64,000 nucleotides of DNA, taken from Ostreococcus mediterraneus. Its lineage: Eukaryota; Chlorophyta; Mamiellophyceae; Mamiellales; Bathycoccaceae. Both the position numbers and the translations under genes were made by a program. Numbering within the stretch: the first letter of the stretch is position 1; each line of letters starts with the position of its first letter. Positions 1 through 10,114 of the stretch are shown here, in pieces. The stretch lies in the NCBI GenBank assembly GCA_012295225.1, contig WMKK01000018.1, forward strand, positions 162,898 through 226,897, in the 5' to 3' direction. The notes below the pieces were generated by a model. That model was not told where the DNA came from. It worked only from the letters and a program-made list of their open reading frames with translations, and ran no database searches.

Positions 1-169
1 TCGCGAACCAGCGCTATCGGCGCAGTCGTCGTGGCGCGAGACGCGCGCAAACACGAAAATTCACGTTTTTAGCTATTTTTTTCGAAAACACGAGTTGTAT
101 TAATGAAAAAAGAGGACATTTTTAAGGAAAATAGACGAGGGGTCGTCGCGACGGACGTCGACGCTGAGA

Positions 170-1648
170 TTACGGGTGCGGCACTTTGCCGGCGTCGATG
201 GATATGATTCCCTTCGGCGCATCGGTCACGATATGTACTTCGCTCGGGCCGTTGCAAGGAAGCTTGCACGAGAACAGTTCTCTATTGGTGGAGAGAATCC
301 AGAGGCTCGTCTCGCCGACGGCAACTTGATCGATGGCACTGACCGCCGCGGGGATGTTCGTGGAAGAAAGAACCGTTACCCACGTCCCGCCTCCATTTTC
401 TTGATTTCTCTTGATGGTTTTATTGTCGGTGAGCACGATGAAGCAGTCCGCGTCGCCGACCTCTACTTGCTTTACGCCGCCGATTTCAGNCACCCACGTA
501 GATTCAGAATGCATAGGAAGGGTGCTGCGANACAGGTTATTANCGCTGTTGACACCCCATAGNTGCGTGCGCCCCAAGGTGGTTTGTATCAGTCTACTTC
601 CGGAGTAGCCCGCGGCAGTCCAGCTGTTGGCGCCGCTGACCGGACGTTGCCACACTTTATCGTCTGCGGTGACGCCCATCACGTCGTCGTAACCGGCATC
701 GAAATCTTTGATGGCCCCGCTGCTTCCGGCATTTGCGTTCGAGACGAACTTCCAGTTTGCATCGCTGTAAGGGTTTAAATCTGCGTTTCTCGTCCATGCG
801 AGTCGATTCGTAACCGTGTCAAGNCCCCAAGTGTTTTGGACGCCGGCGCTGACAATGGAAAAGTGTCCCTTGTACTTTTTCCAGATTTCTTTCATCGCCT
901 TTTGTTCTTCGATCCCGTACACGTTATCTCCGTCTCCTTGGACGGTTGCGATGAGCTTGACTGTGACGGGACATTTTAGACCAGCGCACGACCCCCACGT
1001 TCCCGCAGCGTCATACTCGCCGTTTGCGTTGAGTGTGATTTGACTTTGTTCCGTCGGCACTTGTCGGTTTCTATAAACCGTTCCTCCAGCGTTAATCTCG
1101 GCCAAACACGATCCTTCGGTGAGTACCGGTTGATGGATATTGATAAAACGTGCACTGTTTCCGAGTTCAAACATTCGCTCGCCAGCCGCGTTGATGAGGG
1201 CGAACCCGTACTGTTCGCCCAGATTTACGTCCATCACCGTCGAATAGATCGAGGAAAAGCCCTCTTGGTGGAGCGCGATGCCGCCCACGTCCCGGTTTGT
1301 TCCACCGAATTCAAAAGGCGGTTTACCTCTGAGAATGACCTCCGCGCCCGTGATGTCGTGTTGAAAGAACTCTGGCCAGTGCGCGTCAATCGTCTCCTTG
1401 CTGAGGCACCCGACGTCCACCGCGAAGCGCGTCCGCACCGTCTTCGTCTTACCGAGCTTCCACGACCGTGCGATCGGCACCGCACCGACCATCGCCAGGG
1501 ACGTCGCGACGACGACCCCCACGCGACGCCACCTCGTCGTCGTCACCGGCGTCCCATGCGCGCCATCCAACGCATCCGCGGCCGCGCGCGCGCCCACCGC
1601 GCGCTCGGCGTCGATCGGGGTCGAGCCATAGACGGACATCCCGAACAT
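170..1648 (-). CDS. Membrane-anchored tectonin-like beta-propeller protein
   Basis: The reading frame encodes about 492 residues from the ATG at 1648; an upstream in-frame ATG at 1858 is possible but gives an Arg/Ser-rich leader. A single hydrophobic segment near residues 40-60 (GVVVATSLAMVGAVP) suggests a type II membrane anchor. The C-terminal 200 residues contain repeated blocks ending in W-x-R or LWGVN with spacing typical of tectonin/TECPR beta-propeller repeats (NRLAWTRN, DKVWQRPV, LWGVNS, SLWILSTNREL). Tectonin propellers in other organisms bind carbohydrate or lipid surfaces; that role here is inference. The middle region, with several conserved Cys and Gly, is not recognised. Five undetermined bases at 490, 531, 543, 563 and 824 fall inside the gene, so five residues are unknown. 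It is tandem with the flavin monooxygenase gene. Confidence 0.6.
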   Translation of the reverse strand: MFGMSVYGSTPIDAERAVGARAAADALDGAHGTPVTTTRWRRVGVVVATSLAMVGAVPIARSWKLGKTKTVRTRFAVDVGCLSKETIDAHWPEFFQHDITGAEVILRGKPPFEFGGTNRDVGGIALHQEGFSSIYSTVMDVNLGEQYGFALINAAGERMFELGNSARFINIHQPVLTEGSCLAEINAGGTVYRNRQVPTEQSQITLNANGEYDAAGTWGSCAGLKCPVTVKLIATVQGDGDNVYGIEEQKAMKEIWKKYKGHFSIVSAGVQNTWXLDTVTNRLAWTRNADLNPYSDANWKFVSNANAGSSGAIKDFDAGYDDVMGVTADDKVWQRPVSGANSWTAAGYSGSRLIQTTLGRTXLWGVNSXNNLXRSTLPMHSESTWVXEIGGVKQVEVGDADCFIVLTDNKTIKRNQENGGGTWVTVLSSTNIPAAVSAIDQVAVGETSLWILSTNRELFSCKLPCNGPSEVHIVTDAPKGIISIDAGKVPHP

Positions 1649-1964
1649 CTCGCGTTCACCACCGTCGTCGCTGTCGTCGGTCGACAGGTCGACGCCGCGC
1701 GCGCTGCGAAATGTGGCGCGCGAGAAGGGTGTTGAGCCCGCGCGAGGGCGCGACGCGACGTTTAGCCACGCCCAAGTGTCAGGTCTTGGAACGCGCCGCT
1801 GACGTAAACGAGCATATATAGAATTATTATTTCTACAGTACGAGTAAATGGACCACATGGAGGACTTATGTGTATTCGACAGTACGGGTCGTGTAAGTAT
1901 ACGGATTATAATCGTGTATAGTACGTAACTATGTGGCGGCGTGTTGTTTTTTGCGTTCCAACAC
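1649..1964. other. Intergenic gap with a possible TATA element
   Basis: This 316-base stretch separates two minus-strand genes. It holds the 3' flank of the monooxygenase and the probable promoter of the tectonin-like gene. An AT-rich tatata run near 1815-1820 lies about 165 bases upstream of the chosen start and could be a TATA box. No coding potential was recognised. Confidence 0.3.
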
Positions 1965-3758
1965 CTACCACCGGTTCAACCGCGTGGATGTCCAACCCGA
2001 ACCAATGAAGTAGAGACGTAAAACGTCGGCATATCGCGTGCGATTCGGGTCTTCGCTGATCCAGTCTCCAATGGGGGCGTTGTACGGCGACCACAAGAGC
2101 CGCGCGAGCGTTTTCGGCTGAGTCAGCAACGTTTTGACGCTCGGAAAAATGTAGGGTGCCAAAATCGCGAGATACAGCATGCGATAAAATTCAGAGAGAT
2201 GTTCGTGATGGCCGACGATTTCGAACGACTCGGCGAGTTCACGCATGGTGCCTATGCTCGGTAATGGAATGACGCCCGCGTGCGCGCGAGCGACGAACAT
2301 GGCTTGTAATTCAGCCAGCTGCCAGTGCGTTCCGAATGGTAAGACGAACAAGATGTACGCCACGCGCGGCTCGTGTGGCAACACGCAGTGTTCGAACAAT
2401 CCGCTCGTCGTCGGCTTGAGTTCATCAGGCATGAACTTGAATTCGCGCTTGTAACCAGTGGCGAAAATGATGGCGTCAAAGTGCGCAGTTTGTCCGTCGA
2501 CGAATGTTACTTCTGAGCCGTGAATGTGATCGATAATGTTGACGCGACGAATCTTTTGCAGCGCAATGGCTTTGAGTAAATCGCCGCTGTCCGTCACTGC
2601 TGGCTTCATGTTATGTATGAAACCGTACCAATCCGAGTAGAGGCTCCACACCACGCCAAACCAAGCCGGACACAATGCGGAGAACCAATTCACCATCGTG
2701 CTCGTACCTTGAATAATGCCACGTCCCAATAGCCAACGCTCGGTGCGAATCGAGAGTGCCGTTGAGATTGCAATATCGGCGAGTTCTTGGGCGATGTCCG
2801 AGCCTGATGCGCTTCCAAGTCCAACGACGAGCACGCGTTGATCGGCGAATTCACACGCTCGCGTGTACTTTTCGGAATGAATCACCTTGCCTGGAAACGT
2901 ATTCAAACCTTGCACATCAGGCACATTCGCCGCTGTCAATTGACCTGAGCACACCCATACGAAATCAAATCGCTCGACGCTCTTACATCGCTTTCCAGGC
3001 GCTGAAGACGACGACGATATTGAAACCTCAAATCCAGAACCGTCATCCAACGCTCGCACGCGCTCCACTTCGTGACACAAGCGCACGTACTGCCCGAGAC
3101 GAAACTTTTCGCAATACATTTGAAAATATCGCATCGTATGCGCCCAGCCCACGTACGCAGGGAACTCGCTCGGCATTCGCAAGTCCGCAAACGCTTGGTT
3201 CATCTTGGTACAATTTTGCAACACTGACCGAAACACTTTCGACGACGGGTGCGAAAACGCCCACACACCACCGATGGAATCCGACTTTTCGTACGCCACG
3301 ACATCAAAACCAGCATCAATTGCGTGACGCATCGCCACGATGCCGCTCGCGCCGCATCCGACGACGCACACCCGCCGCTTCGGCGTTGTCCCAGCGTTCG
3401 GCGTCGTCCCAACCGAGGCGCCGCGCAGTGGATCTGGCGCCCCACTGCGCGCGCGCGCGACGCCCGCATCAGCACCTCGCCTCAACATCATCCAACGCAA
3501 TCGCGCCAACACCGCAATGCACGGAAACACGCCGATGAACGACGCACACGTCCAAAACACAATGACCCGCGCGCTCTCGAGCGCCGTCGCGCACGCGTGC
3601 GCCATCGGAATCAGCCACGCGAGCCACGCCGCGGCGAACGCGCACGCAAACGTCAGCGCGTGTTTCGGAGATAACGTCTCGATGTCTGCCGCGAAGAGCG
3701 CCATCGCGAGCTCGACGGGTGCGGCGAAATATGCCGACAAAGTACGGCGTTGGCCCAT
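1965..3758 (-). CDS. Flavin-containing monooxygenase (FMO-like)
   Basis: A 597-residue protein begins at an ATG at 3758. Two hydrophobic stretches at about residues 35-58 and 64-85 precede the catalytic region, suggesting a membrane anchor. The FAD-binding motif GCGASG is at about 134-139, the NADPH-binding motif GLGSASGSD at about 313-321, and the FMO signature FxGxxxHxxxY (F288, G290, H294, Y298) lies between them. FATGY follows toward the C-terminus. FMOs use NADPH and O2 to oxygenate N, S or carbonyl centres of small molecules; the substrate cannot be read from sequence. It is head to head with TRAPPC8 across about 240 bases. A Baeyer-Villiger type enzyme is an alternative, but the FMO signature favours FMO. 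Confidence 0.85.
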   Translation of the reverse strand: MGQRRTLSAYFAAPVELAMALFAADIETLSPKHALTFACAFAAAWLAWLIPMAHACATALESARVIVFWTCASFIGVFPCIAVLARLRWMMLRRGADAGVARARSGAPDPLRGASVGTTPNAGTTPKRRVCVVGCGASGIVAMRHAIDAGFDVVAYEKSDSIGGVWAFSHPSSKVFRSVLQNCTKMNQAFADLRMPSEFPAYVGWAHTMRYFQMYCEKFRLGQYVRLCHEVERVRALDDGSGFEVSISSSSSAPGKRCKSVERFDFVWVCSGQLTAANVPDVQGLNTFPGKVIHSEKYTRACEFADQRVLVVGLGSASGSDIAQELADIAISTALSIRTERWLLGRGIIQGTSTMVNWFSALCPAWFGVVWSLYSDWYGFIHNMKPAVTDSGDLLKAIALQKIRRVNIIDHIHGSEVTFVDGQTAHFDAIIFATGYKREFKFMPDELKPTTSGLFEHCVLPHEPRVAYILFVLPFGTHWQLAELQAMFVARAHAGVIPLPSIGTMRELAESFEIVGHHEHLSEFYRMLYLAILAPYIFPSVKTLLTQPKTLARLLWSPYNAPIGDWISEDPNRTRYADVLRLYFIGSGWTSTRLNRW

Positions 3759-4000
3759 GTGGGACTATGAAACGTCACATGGCCATGAAACGCGCCGCGA
3801 GCGCGCCCGCGCGGCGTCCAAGCGCCCGCGCGCGGCGCCCGATCGGTCGCTCGCACGGCGTTGGGGCTGTGCGTCATCGCTCACGCGCACGCGGGCGCGC
3901 GAATGATGCGTTGCGGCGATGAGCTTGCGAGTGCAGGCGCGCGTGAAGATTCCTGAGCTCCACACACATCGACGCACGAGCGCGCACGCTCCGCGGCGCG
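3759..4000. promoter_or_regulatory. Divergent intergenic region FMO/TRAPPC8
   Basis: This 242-base gap separates two genes transcribed away from each other and probably contains both promoters. It is GC-rich with alternating CG runs. I see no clear TATA box or telo-box here. Confidence 0.35.
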
Positions 4001-7000
4001 ATGATGCCGAGCGACGTCGCTCGGCGGTCCATCGCGTCGCGCTACACCCCGCGCGTGCTCGTGTGCGTCGAACCCGAGCTCGCGAGCGCGCTCGCGGCGA
4101 CGAATGCGCCGTGCATGCGCATCGCATTCGCCGCACACGCCTTCGTCGGCGGATTGAACCGCGTCGCGCGCTTGGATGCGGAGAACCCGACGCGCGCGAC
4201 GACGGTGCGAGCACTCGAGACGCGATTGGGCGACGTGGATGACGCGCACGGCGACGATGGCGGCGATGATGAGGACGCGCGCGTCGCGGCGGTGGCCGCG
4301 GACGCCGTGCGTGGCGACGCGTTTGATGTCGCGAGCGTGGGCGACGCGTGCGCCGGCGCGCGAGACGATGCGACGATGCTCGTAGAGCGCGCGAGACGCG
4401 AGGGTGAAGCGTCAGTGGCGAGGTGCGACGCGTATTTTGACGTTGAAGAGCGCGCGACGCGATGCAACGACGTCGAGGCGGTGGATCATCCACTCGGAGG
4501 AATAGTGTGCGTGCGCGCAAGATCGAACGTCGCGGACGTCGTCGCCGCGTTTGAAGCGCAAAAGTCGCGAGTGCTGGCGAGCCGAGCGTTCGCGAGCGGC
4601 GCGGCGGATCCCGGGATTTGTTTTGGGAAGTGCGTCGTGTGGAACGCGAAGGACGACGGAGGCGTGACGCTGGCGCAGGCGGAAGAGATCGTTAAGTCGG
4701 TGCAGCAAACCGGGGCGTGGGATTGCGAATTGATTACTGTGAATACGGCTGACGCGCACGGGAGCGCGGGGTCGTTTTCGTCTCGGATGGAAATTGTCAG
4801 CGCGTGGCGGGACGCGAGACGGCGCGGCGTCGACGGCCCGAGCGGCGTCAATCGAACGCGTAAAGTCGATGATAGTGATGATGATTCAACCATTGGAGAG
4901 CACATGAGCGATCGTGACGTTGAGTGTGCGCGAAATTACATGCGCACGTTTACCACGAAGACGCTGCTGCCGCATATAGAACAAAAGCTGTTTACGTTGT
5001 CGACGCAGATTTTCAACACTCGCAAAGGCTTGCGTAATCAATTCAAGAGTTTCTGGGGCCGTAGCGCGGGCGCGACGCGGCGTGAGGGCGAGGTGGATGG
5101 ATACACGCATCAATCGCCAGAGTCACAGATTCGTTTGGCTGGGGATTTGGCGTTCATGTGCCGAGATTACGACGCGGCGATGGGACACTACAAGCTCGCG
5201 CACGTGGATTATAAATCGCAAAGCGCGTGGCGACATCTCGGGAGTTCGTACGAAGCCATGGCGCACGTACACATGTTATCGCGAGCAAATTCTCCCGAGT
5301 TGAAAAAGGATATTGATCACGCGTACACGCAAGCGATTGCGAGTTATGTAAAGTTTGACGCGGCGACTGGGGGCGCGCAGTCGGCGCTCGCGACTCGGTT
5401 GAAGGTGCGCGCGTCCGTTGCGTACGGTGAAGCCTTGCGCGCGCTTAGTGCGCATCGCGAATCAAATGTGCCATTCATTCAAGCGTCAGCTATGGGTGGC
5501 AATGACTTGCGCGCGGGTTTGCTCCTCGAAAAGGCGGCGTTTACATTTGTCGAATGCACGCCGCCGATGATGCGCAAATTCGCGTCTTACGTGGTTCTCG
5601 CTGGCGCGCGGTACGTGCGCGCGGACGCCATCGCCGGCGCAACGCGGTGCTATGCCTACGCACTGCCCGTGTTTCGCGGTAAAGCATGGGCTTCGGCCGA
5701 AGAACACTTGAACACGACGCTCGGGCACCTCGTCGCGCGCGCTGGCAGAACAAAAGATGCGGTGGACTTCTTCCGGGACGCCACGAGGTGCGCGCACTTA
5801 CCTGCCAATCTCCAACGTGAACGCATCAGTGAGTTTGAAGACACCATGGAAATTTATTTGAGGTCGACGCCAATCGCCGAACGCAACGATCGCGCGAGTG
5901 ATTTGGCGTGTCCTTTACCCAGCGTTGACGTCGGCGACGTGCACGTGACGTTTGCAGACGACCGCGAATCTCACGACGAATCCGGGATAGATCAAAGTGA
6001 AAGCGCATGGAACGGCATCGAACAAGGCGGCGTGATTCCTCCGAGCCTCACCTCCTCCGTGTCTTCATCGAATTGGCTTCAAGGCGGCCGAGCGAAGTTT
6101 GAAGAGCATCAAACCGACGTTTGCGCCGCGGGAGAAGATTTGAAGGTGGACGTTACGCTCACCAATCCATTACATATAGCCATGGATGTGCGCAATTTAC
6201 GCGTGCTCTGGGAATTCACACCGATTGGAGATAGCAATCATAACGTGCAGACGAACGACGCGTGTGGAGACGACCCCGTCGGATCGTTGGTACGTGCGCA
6301 TGTAGACACCGCGAAGCTCGAGCCGAGGTCCGCGCGAGTCATACGGCTCACCATCACCCCGAGCGTTGCCGGCACATTGCGCGTTCTAGGCATTGCGTGG
6401 ACTGTTGGTGAGAAGAAAATCATTCGCGGACGGCGATACTTTGACATTAAAGCTCCGCGCATGCGCCGAGGTCCCAATGGAGAATGGCTTCGCGATGTCC
6501 CAAAGCATCGGCGCTTGATTTTCAACGTGTGTGAAACCGTACCTCGGTGCGACGCTGCACTCGAAATGCTTCCCGTCACGGCCATGAATGGTGCATTGCA
6601 TCGAGTTGAGCTGGTGATATCAAACGTCACTCAACCCCTGGCGAAGTGGATTCGCGTGCGATTGCCCAAGTCGGTGTTACGTCCAGTGGACGCGTCGCAC
6701 GTCGCCGTGAATGAGCCGACGATTCGAAGAAACACAAGCCATCCGAACGTGAGCGAAGCATCGGCGGTAAATGCACCTTCGACGTTCACGCCAAGCGATG
6801 CGCTCGATGCCGATGGCGTAGTCTACGCTCTTCCGGAATGGCACACCCTCGCGTCCGGGACCTCCATTCGATGGCCGCTGTGGTTTCATCCATCCGCCGT
6901 CGGCAGATGCGGAGTACGTATTTGCGTGTGTTACCAGCCCGAACCGCCGGCTCCAAAACTTCTTCAGTATCGCACGATTCGCATCGCCGAGAGCGTGACC

Positions 7001-8122
7001 GTGACGCCTTCGTTGACGATAAAGAGTCAAGCGCTGCCGTCGTCGACGCATCCGCTCGCCCGAGTCGTGAGGTTGACGATTACCAGCGAGTGCGAGCAAA
7101 CGTTTACGCTCGGGCGGGTGTGGCTCGGAACGCCACCAGGCAAAGCTTTCACTCCAGTCAAGTACACGCTCACGCCGTTAACGGCAACTGCGACTGCACC
7201 GCGCGTGGTGAAGCCTGGTGAAGCCATGGAGACGCTGATTAAATGTTCGCCCGACGGCGCACCTGACAGCGTCAAAGAACCAAAGGAATGGTTTGATTTC
7301 GTCGGCGCAACGTCAGCCATAGCCGCTGCCGAACCACTGTTTGCGTTTCACGAGTCACTTAGAAAGGCAGCCCCTGGATCGCGGCGATCTGGGACGATTG
7401 ATGATGGTTTGATGGTGACGTGGTCCACGCCAGACGGCGCCGTCGTCGGCGCGCATCACGTCCCAGACGTGTCTGAATTCGAGCGCGCGGGCGACACCGC
7501 ACGCACGCCTGTCGCCGCGCGCGCAAAAGTATCCTGGACCATCGAGCATGCGAGCGAAGTCGTTCTTGATGAGTCCGCACCAGAGAATATGACGCGCGTC
7601 CCGGTGCTTTTACGCGCTCGTAACGAATCCTCGCAGACGCTCGACGTCGCCTTTGTCGCCGAAGCCACGGCATCAGCACCCGTCAACATCGAAGGCGGCG
7701 GCTGGGCGCTCGAGCACGACAAGAATGCGTGGCAAAATCGCGAAGCAGTGTCGCTCAGCGCGCTCACGGTGGCGCCACCGACGACGTCATCCATCACGGG
7801 CGAAGCCCACCGGCGGCCAATTCCGTTGCCACCCGGCAAACCTGTGATTTGGATCGGTCCCGTAAAGCGCATCGTTCGCGCCGTCGCCCCGGGTGCGATC
7901 GCAGAATTTCCTCTCATCGCCGCATGTTTCGCCCGCGGCGACCACGTGCTCGATGGCTACGCATTAACGTGGACGGAGTCGACGACGTCGTCCGGGACGC
8001 CCGTCGCCCCATCGCCGCCGTCGCCGTCCCGCCGCGCGCGCGCGCTTCAATCGCACGCGTCTCACGTCACCGCACACGCCGATGACGCACGCAACGCGCC
8101 GTATATCATCACTGTCACGTAA
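4001..8122 (+). CDS. TRAPPC8: TRAPPC8 / Trs85-like TRAPPIII subunit
   Basis: An uninterrupted 1,373-residue protein begins at tandem ATGs at 4001 and 4004. The family-diagnostic block is near residues 310-350: NYMRTFTTKTLLPHIEQKL followed by a segment with NTRKGLRNQFKSFWGR. It precedes a helical-repeat region with SPESQIRLAGDLAFMCRDYD. The C-terminal 700 residues are beta-sandwich-like, as in other large TRAPP subunits. TRAPPC8/Trs85 is the specific subunit of TRAPPIII, which activates Rab1/Ypt1 at the early Golgi and in autophagy. Length is close to animal TRAPPC8 (about 1,430 residues). Two acidic stretches in the N-terminal half look like low-complexity insertions. No intron is needed. Confidence 0.85.
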   Translation: MMPSDVARRSIASRYTPRVLVCVEPELASALAATNAPCMRIAFAAHAFVGGLNRVARLDAENPTRATTVRALETRLGDVDDAHGDDGGDDEDARVAAVAADAVRGDAFDVASVGDACAGARDDATMLVERARREGEASVARCDAYFDVEERATRCNDVEAVDHPLGGIVCVRARSNVADVVAAFEAQKSRVLASRAFASGAADPGICFGKCVVWNAKDDGGVTLAQAEEIVKSVQQTGAWDCELITVNTADAHGSAGSFSSRMEIVSAWRDARRRGVDGPSGVNRTRKVDDSDDDSTIGEHMSDRDVECARNYMRTFTTKTLLPHIEQKLFTLSTQIFNTRKGLRNQFKSFWGRSAGATRREGEVDGYTHQSPESQIRLAGDLAFMCRDYDAAMGHYKLAHVDYKSQSAWRHLGSSYEAMAHVHMLSRANSPELKKDIDHAYTQAIASYVKFDAATGGAQSALATRLKVRASVAYGEALRALSAHRESNVPFIQASAMGGNDLRAGLLLEKAAFTFVECTPPMMRKFASYVVLAGARYVRADAIAGATRCYAYALPVFRGKAWASAEEHLNTTLGHLVARAGRTKDAVDFFRDATRCAHLPANLQRERISEFEDTMEIYLRSTPIAERNDRASDLACPLPSVDVGDVHVTFADDRESHDESGIDQSESAWNGIEQGGVIPPSLTSSVSSSNWLQGGRAKFEEHQTDVCAAGEDLKVDVTLTNPLHIAMDVRNLRVLWEFTPIGDSNHNVQTNDACGDDPVGSLVRAHVDTAKLEPRSARVIRLTITPSVAGTLRVLGIAWTVGEKKIIRGRRYFDIKAPRMRRGPNGEWLRDVPKHRRLIFNVCETVPRCDAALEMLPVTAMNGALHRVELVISNVTQPLAKWIRVRLPKSVLRPVDASHVAVNEPTIRRNTSHPNVSEASAVNAPSTFTPSDALDADGVVYALPEWHTLASGTSIRWPLWFHPSAVGRCGVRICVCYQPEPPAPKLLQYRTIRIAESVTVTPSLTIKSQALPSSTHPLARVVRLTITSECEQTFTLGRVWLGTPPGKAFTPVKYTLTPLTATATAPRVVKPGEAMETLIKCSPDGAPDSVKEPKEWFDFVGATSAIAAAEPLFAFHESLRKAAPGSRRSGTIDDGLMVTWSTPDGAVVGAHHVPDVSEFERAGDTARTPVAARAKVSWTIEHASEVVLDESAPENMTRVPVLLRARNESSQTLDVAFVAEATASAPVNIEGGGWALEHDKNAWQNREAVSLSALTVAPPTTSSITGEAHRRPIPLPPGKPVIWIGPVKRIVRAVAPGAIAEFPLIAACFARGDHVLDGYALTWTESTTSSGTPVAPSPPSPSRRARALQSHASHVTAHADDARNAPYIITVT

Positions 8123-8286
8123 AACGCGCGATATCACACATAGCTCACCCAACGACGTCATTTCGTCGTTGCGTTGTAACAGTAAAGCATGCTACAAAGC
8201 ACACACACTCGAAGTGGCGGCTGAGCGCTTTCTTTCGCCACAGTTCGCCCGCCCTCGCCCTCGCCCGCAGCCTCTCGCGCGTCGCC

Positions 8287-8583
8287 ATGGGGAAAATTAC
8301 CAAGCAGAAGATGCCCAAGCAAGGCCACCGCGGTCGGCTGGGCGTGAGCGGCGTCAGCGCGCACCGAGCGCAGTCGAGAAAAGTGAGCAAGCCAGCGATT
8401 GTTCGCGAACGAAGTGCCGATTACGTCAAGTTTGAGAAGCTTAAAGCGGACGTCGAGGCGTTGGAGGTGTACGAGAGGAGTGCGTGGAATGGCTTGAGTG
8501 CGAGCGAGGCCAAGGCGAAGGCGAAGGAGTTAAAATTGTTGAGAGGAAAGTTGCAGGTGAAGCAGAAAAAGCGAGGCGCGTGA
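8287..8583 (+). CDS. Small basic lysine-rich protein, unknown
   Basis: A 98-residue frame begins MGKITKQKMPKQGHRGRLG and ends in a Lys-rich helical tail (KAKAKELKLLRGKLQVKQKKRG). Composition is strongly basic, as in small nucleolar or ribosome-associated proteins, but no family is recognised. The middle (about 42-85) looks alpha-helical with heptad-like leucines and could form a coiled coil. The ATG has a purine at -3 and the coding bias matches neighbouring genes. It lies about 160 bases downstream of TRAPPC8 in the same orientation and faces the PP6 gene tail to tail. Function is unknown. Confidence 0.6.
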   Translation: MGKITKQKMPKQGHRGRLGVSGVSAHRAQSRKVSKPAIVRERSADYVKFEKLKADVEALEVYERSAWNGLSASEAKAKAKELKLLRGKLQVKQKKRGA

Positions 8584-8828
8584 GCTTTGACGGCGACAAA
8601 CGCTGAAAGAAAGACGGCGAAAGGATTTAAGGAAGCGGTGTATTTTGTAATGATGAGCTATATGTTTGAGGGAGATTTCACAACAACGCACGAGCGCGCG
8701 CATGGGCAAAACACCGCGTGGCTAGGGAACGCAGCGCTCGACCGTGAGGCGCGGTTTCTCGCGCGAGGCTACATGCTAAAATAAAACTCGGCGTGATGAC
8801 ACGCACACACGCGATGAACGCACGCACG
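8584..8828. other. Convergent 3' intergenic region
   Basis: These 245 bases lie between the stop codons of two converging genes. An open frame at 8587-8784 starts four bases after the upstream stop but lacks recognisable similarity, so I treat the region as 3' UTR. Confidence 0.4.
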
Positions 8829-9755
8829 CTAGAGGAAATACCCGGGTAAAGTCGCCCGAGGCGCCATCATCGTCGCATTCTCTGTGGTTTCCGTAAAGTA
8901 CTTCACCTCGCGATCGAGGTTTTCGTCAAACGCTAAGATGGACGCCACGTTCCCGCACCGGTAACAGTAATTCGGCGCACTCCACACCGTGACCAAACTC
9001 TTATCGGGAAACATATACTTCAAACCTTCTTGTACGAGCTGGTGTGCGCGGCAAATTAAATTCAATCCATTAATTTCGTTAAACTCATCCGTGACTTTCC
9101 TGCCGAAGAGCCAACCGGCGCCGCGCGGGCTCACCGCCCACGTCTCGATATCCTCTGGGTCGCTCCACATCAAGTCGCAAAACGGCCCTTCGTGCGGAAT
9201 TTCGCACAATCGATCAATCGTACGCACTTGATCGATCGTTCGGATATCCGGCGACAATCCACCGTGCACGCAGAGCACCTTTCCATCGATAACGCACGCC
9301 AACCCGAGATAGTCAAACACATCCGTGCACCATCGCCACGCGTTGGCACTCCCATACTTTCTCTGACACTCATCATAAAACCCATACACCTGGGTAATCT
9401 GTCTAGACTCATGATTCCCTCTCAACAACGTCACGTGCGCTGGCCAACGCGCCTTGAGTAACATTAACAACGTAAAAGACTCCAGCGAGTTGTACCCGCG
9501 ATCGACGAAATCCCCCATGAATATATAATTCGTCTCTGGCACCTCACCCCCAGTCTCGAGCAGTTTCAATAAATCATGAAACTGTCCGTGAATGTCCCCG
9601 CACACCGTCACTGGGCTGTGTATGCTTTGTACGTTTGATTCTTCCACGAGGAGCTCCTTGACCATGCCACACAGGCGCTTCAAATCGTACTCTTCTAGTG
9701 GCTCACAGGCGCGGCATTTGGCGAGCCAGGCGTCGAGGTCCGCGTGTGGGGGCAT
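8829..9755 (-). CDS. PPP6C: Serine/threonine protein phosphatase 6 catalytic subunit
   Basis: A 308-residue PPP-family phosphatase starts at the ATG at 9755 ([13 protein letters not shown]), matching the usual 305-residue length; an upstream in-frame extension to 9854 is Arg-rich and improbable. Metal-binding motifs GDIHG (about 53-57), GDFVDRG (81-87) and RGNHE (112-116) are intact, as is the [11 protein letters not shown] block. [20 protein letters not shown] and the C-terminus (LPGYFL) fit PP6 better than PP2A or PP4. PP6 is a cytosolic and nuclear phosphatase working with SAPS-type regulatory subunits in cell-cycle control and, in plants, light and auxin signalling. A telo-box-like motif sits about 105 bases upstream. 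Confidence 0.9.
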   Translation of the reverse strand: MPPHADLDAWLAKCRACEPLEEYDLKRLCGMVKELLVEESNVQSIHSPVTVCGDIHGQFHDLLKLLETGGEVPETNYIFMGDFVDRGYNSLESFTLLMLLKARWPAHVTLLRGNHESRQITQVYGFYDECQRKYGSANAWRWCTDVFDYLGLACVIDGKVLCVHGGLSPDIRTIDQVRTIDRLCEIPHEGPFCDLMWSDPEDIETWAVSPRGAGWLFGRKVTDEFNEINGLNLICRAHQLVQEGLKYMFPDKSLVTVWSAPNYCYRCGNVASILAFDENLDREVKYFTETTENATMMAPRATLPGYFL

Positions 9756-10114
9756 CTTCGACGCGTGTGTTTGGTGCTGGCGATGCGCGCGCGTGACTCG
9801 ACGCGCCGTGCGGCGGCGTGTGCGGTTCACCGATCGGACCAGCGAAAAACCCACGTCGCTAGGGTTTATGATGGCTTTCGAGCGACGCGCGAGAGACGCG
9901 TAATGATGGCGTTCACGCGCGCGCTTTCGTGAATGTGTGCGATGTAAACATGCGAGATGCGAGATGTAACGTTATCGCACCTGACGCGCGCTTGTAAATA
10001 GAGTAGTAGTAAGTGTTACAACAAGCGCGAGTACGTTTGGCGCCGCCGCGCGGCGCGACATGGACGAGCGTCGAAAAAAATTGTGCACACGAACCCGATG
10101 TGCGTGGTCGTGCG
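9756..10114. promoter_or_regulatory. PP6 promoter region and 3' flank of methyltransferase
   Basis: This 359-base gap lies between two minus-strand genes. The part near 9756-9900 is the probable PP6 promoter and contains TAGGGTTT; the part near 10000 is the 3' flank of the PP6 neighbour's promoter side. No coding sequence was recognised. Confidence 0.4.
9860..9867 (+). promoter_or_regulatory. Telo-box-like motif TAGGGTTT
   Basis: The octamer is the reverse complement of AAACCCTA, the plant telo-box found in promoters of translation and cell-cycle genes. It lies about 105 bases upstream of the PP6 start. Function here is inferred from position only. Confidence 0.4.

Noticed and set aside
8587-8784. 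Short plus-strand frame downstream of the small basic protein
   Set aside because: No similarity or convincing start context; it starts four bases after a stop codon and lies in a 3' gap.
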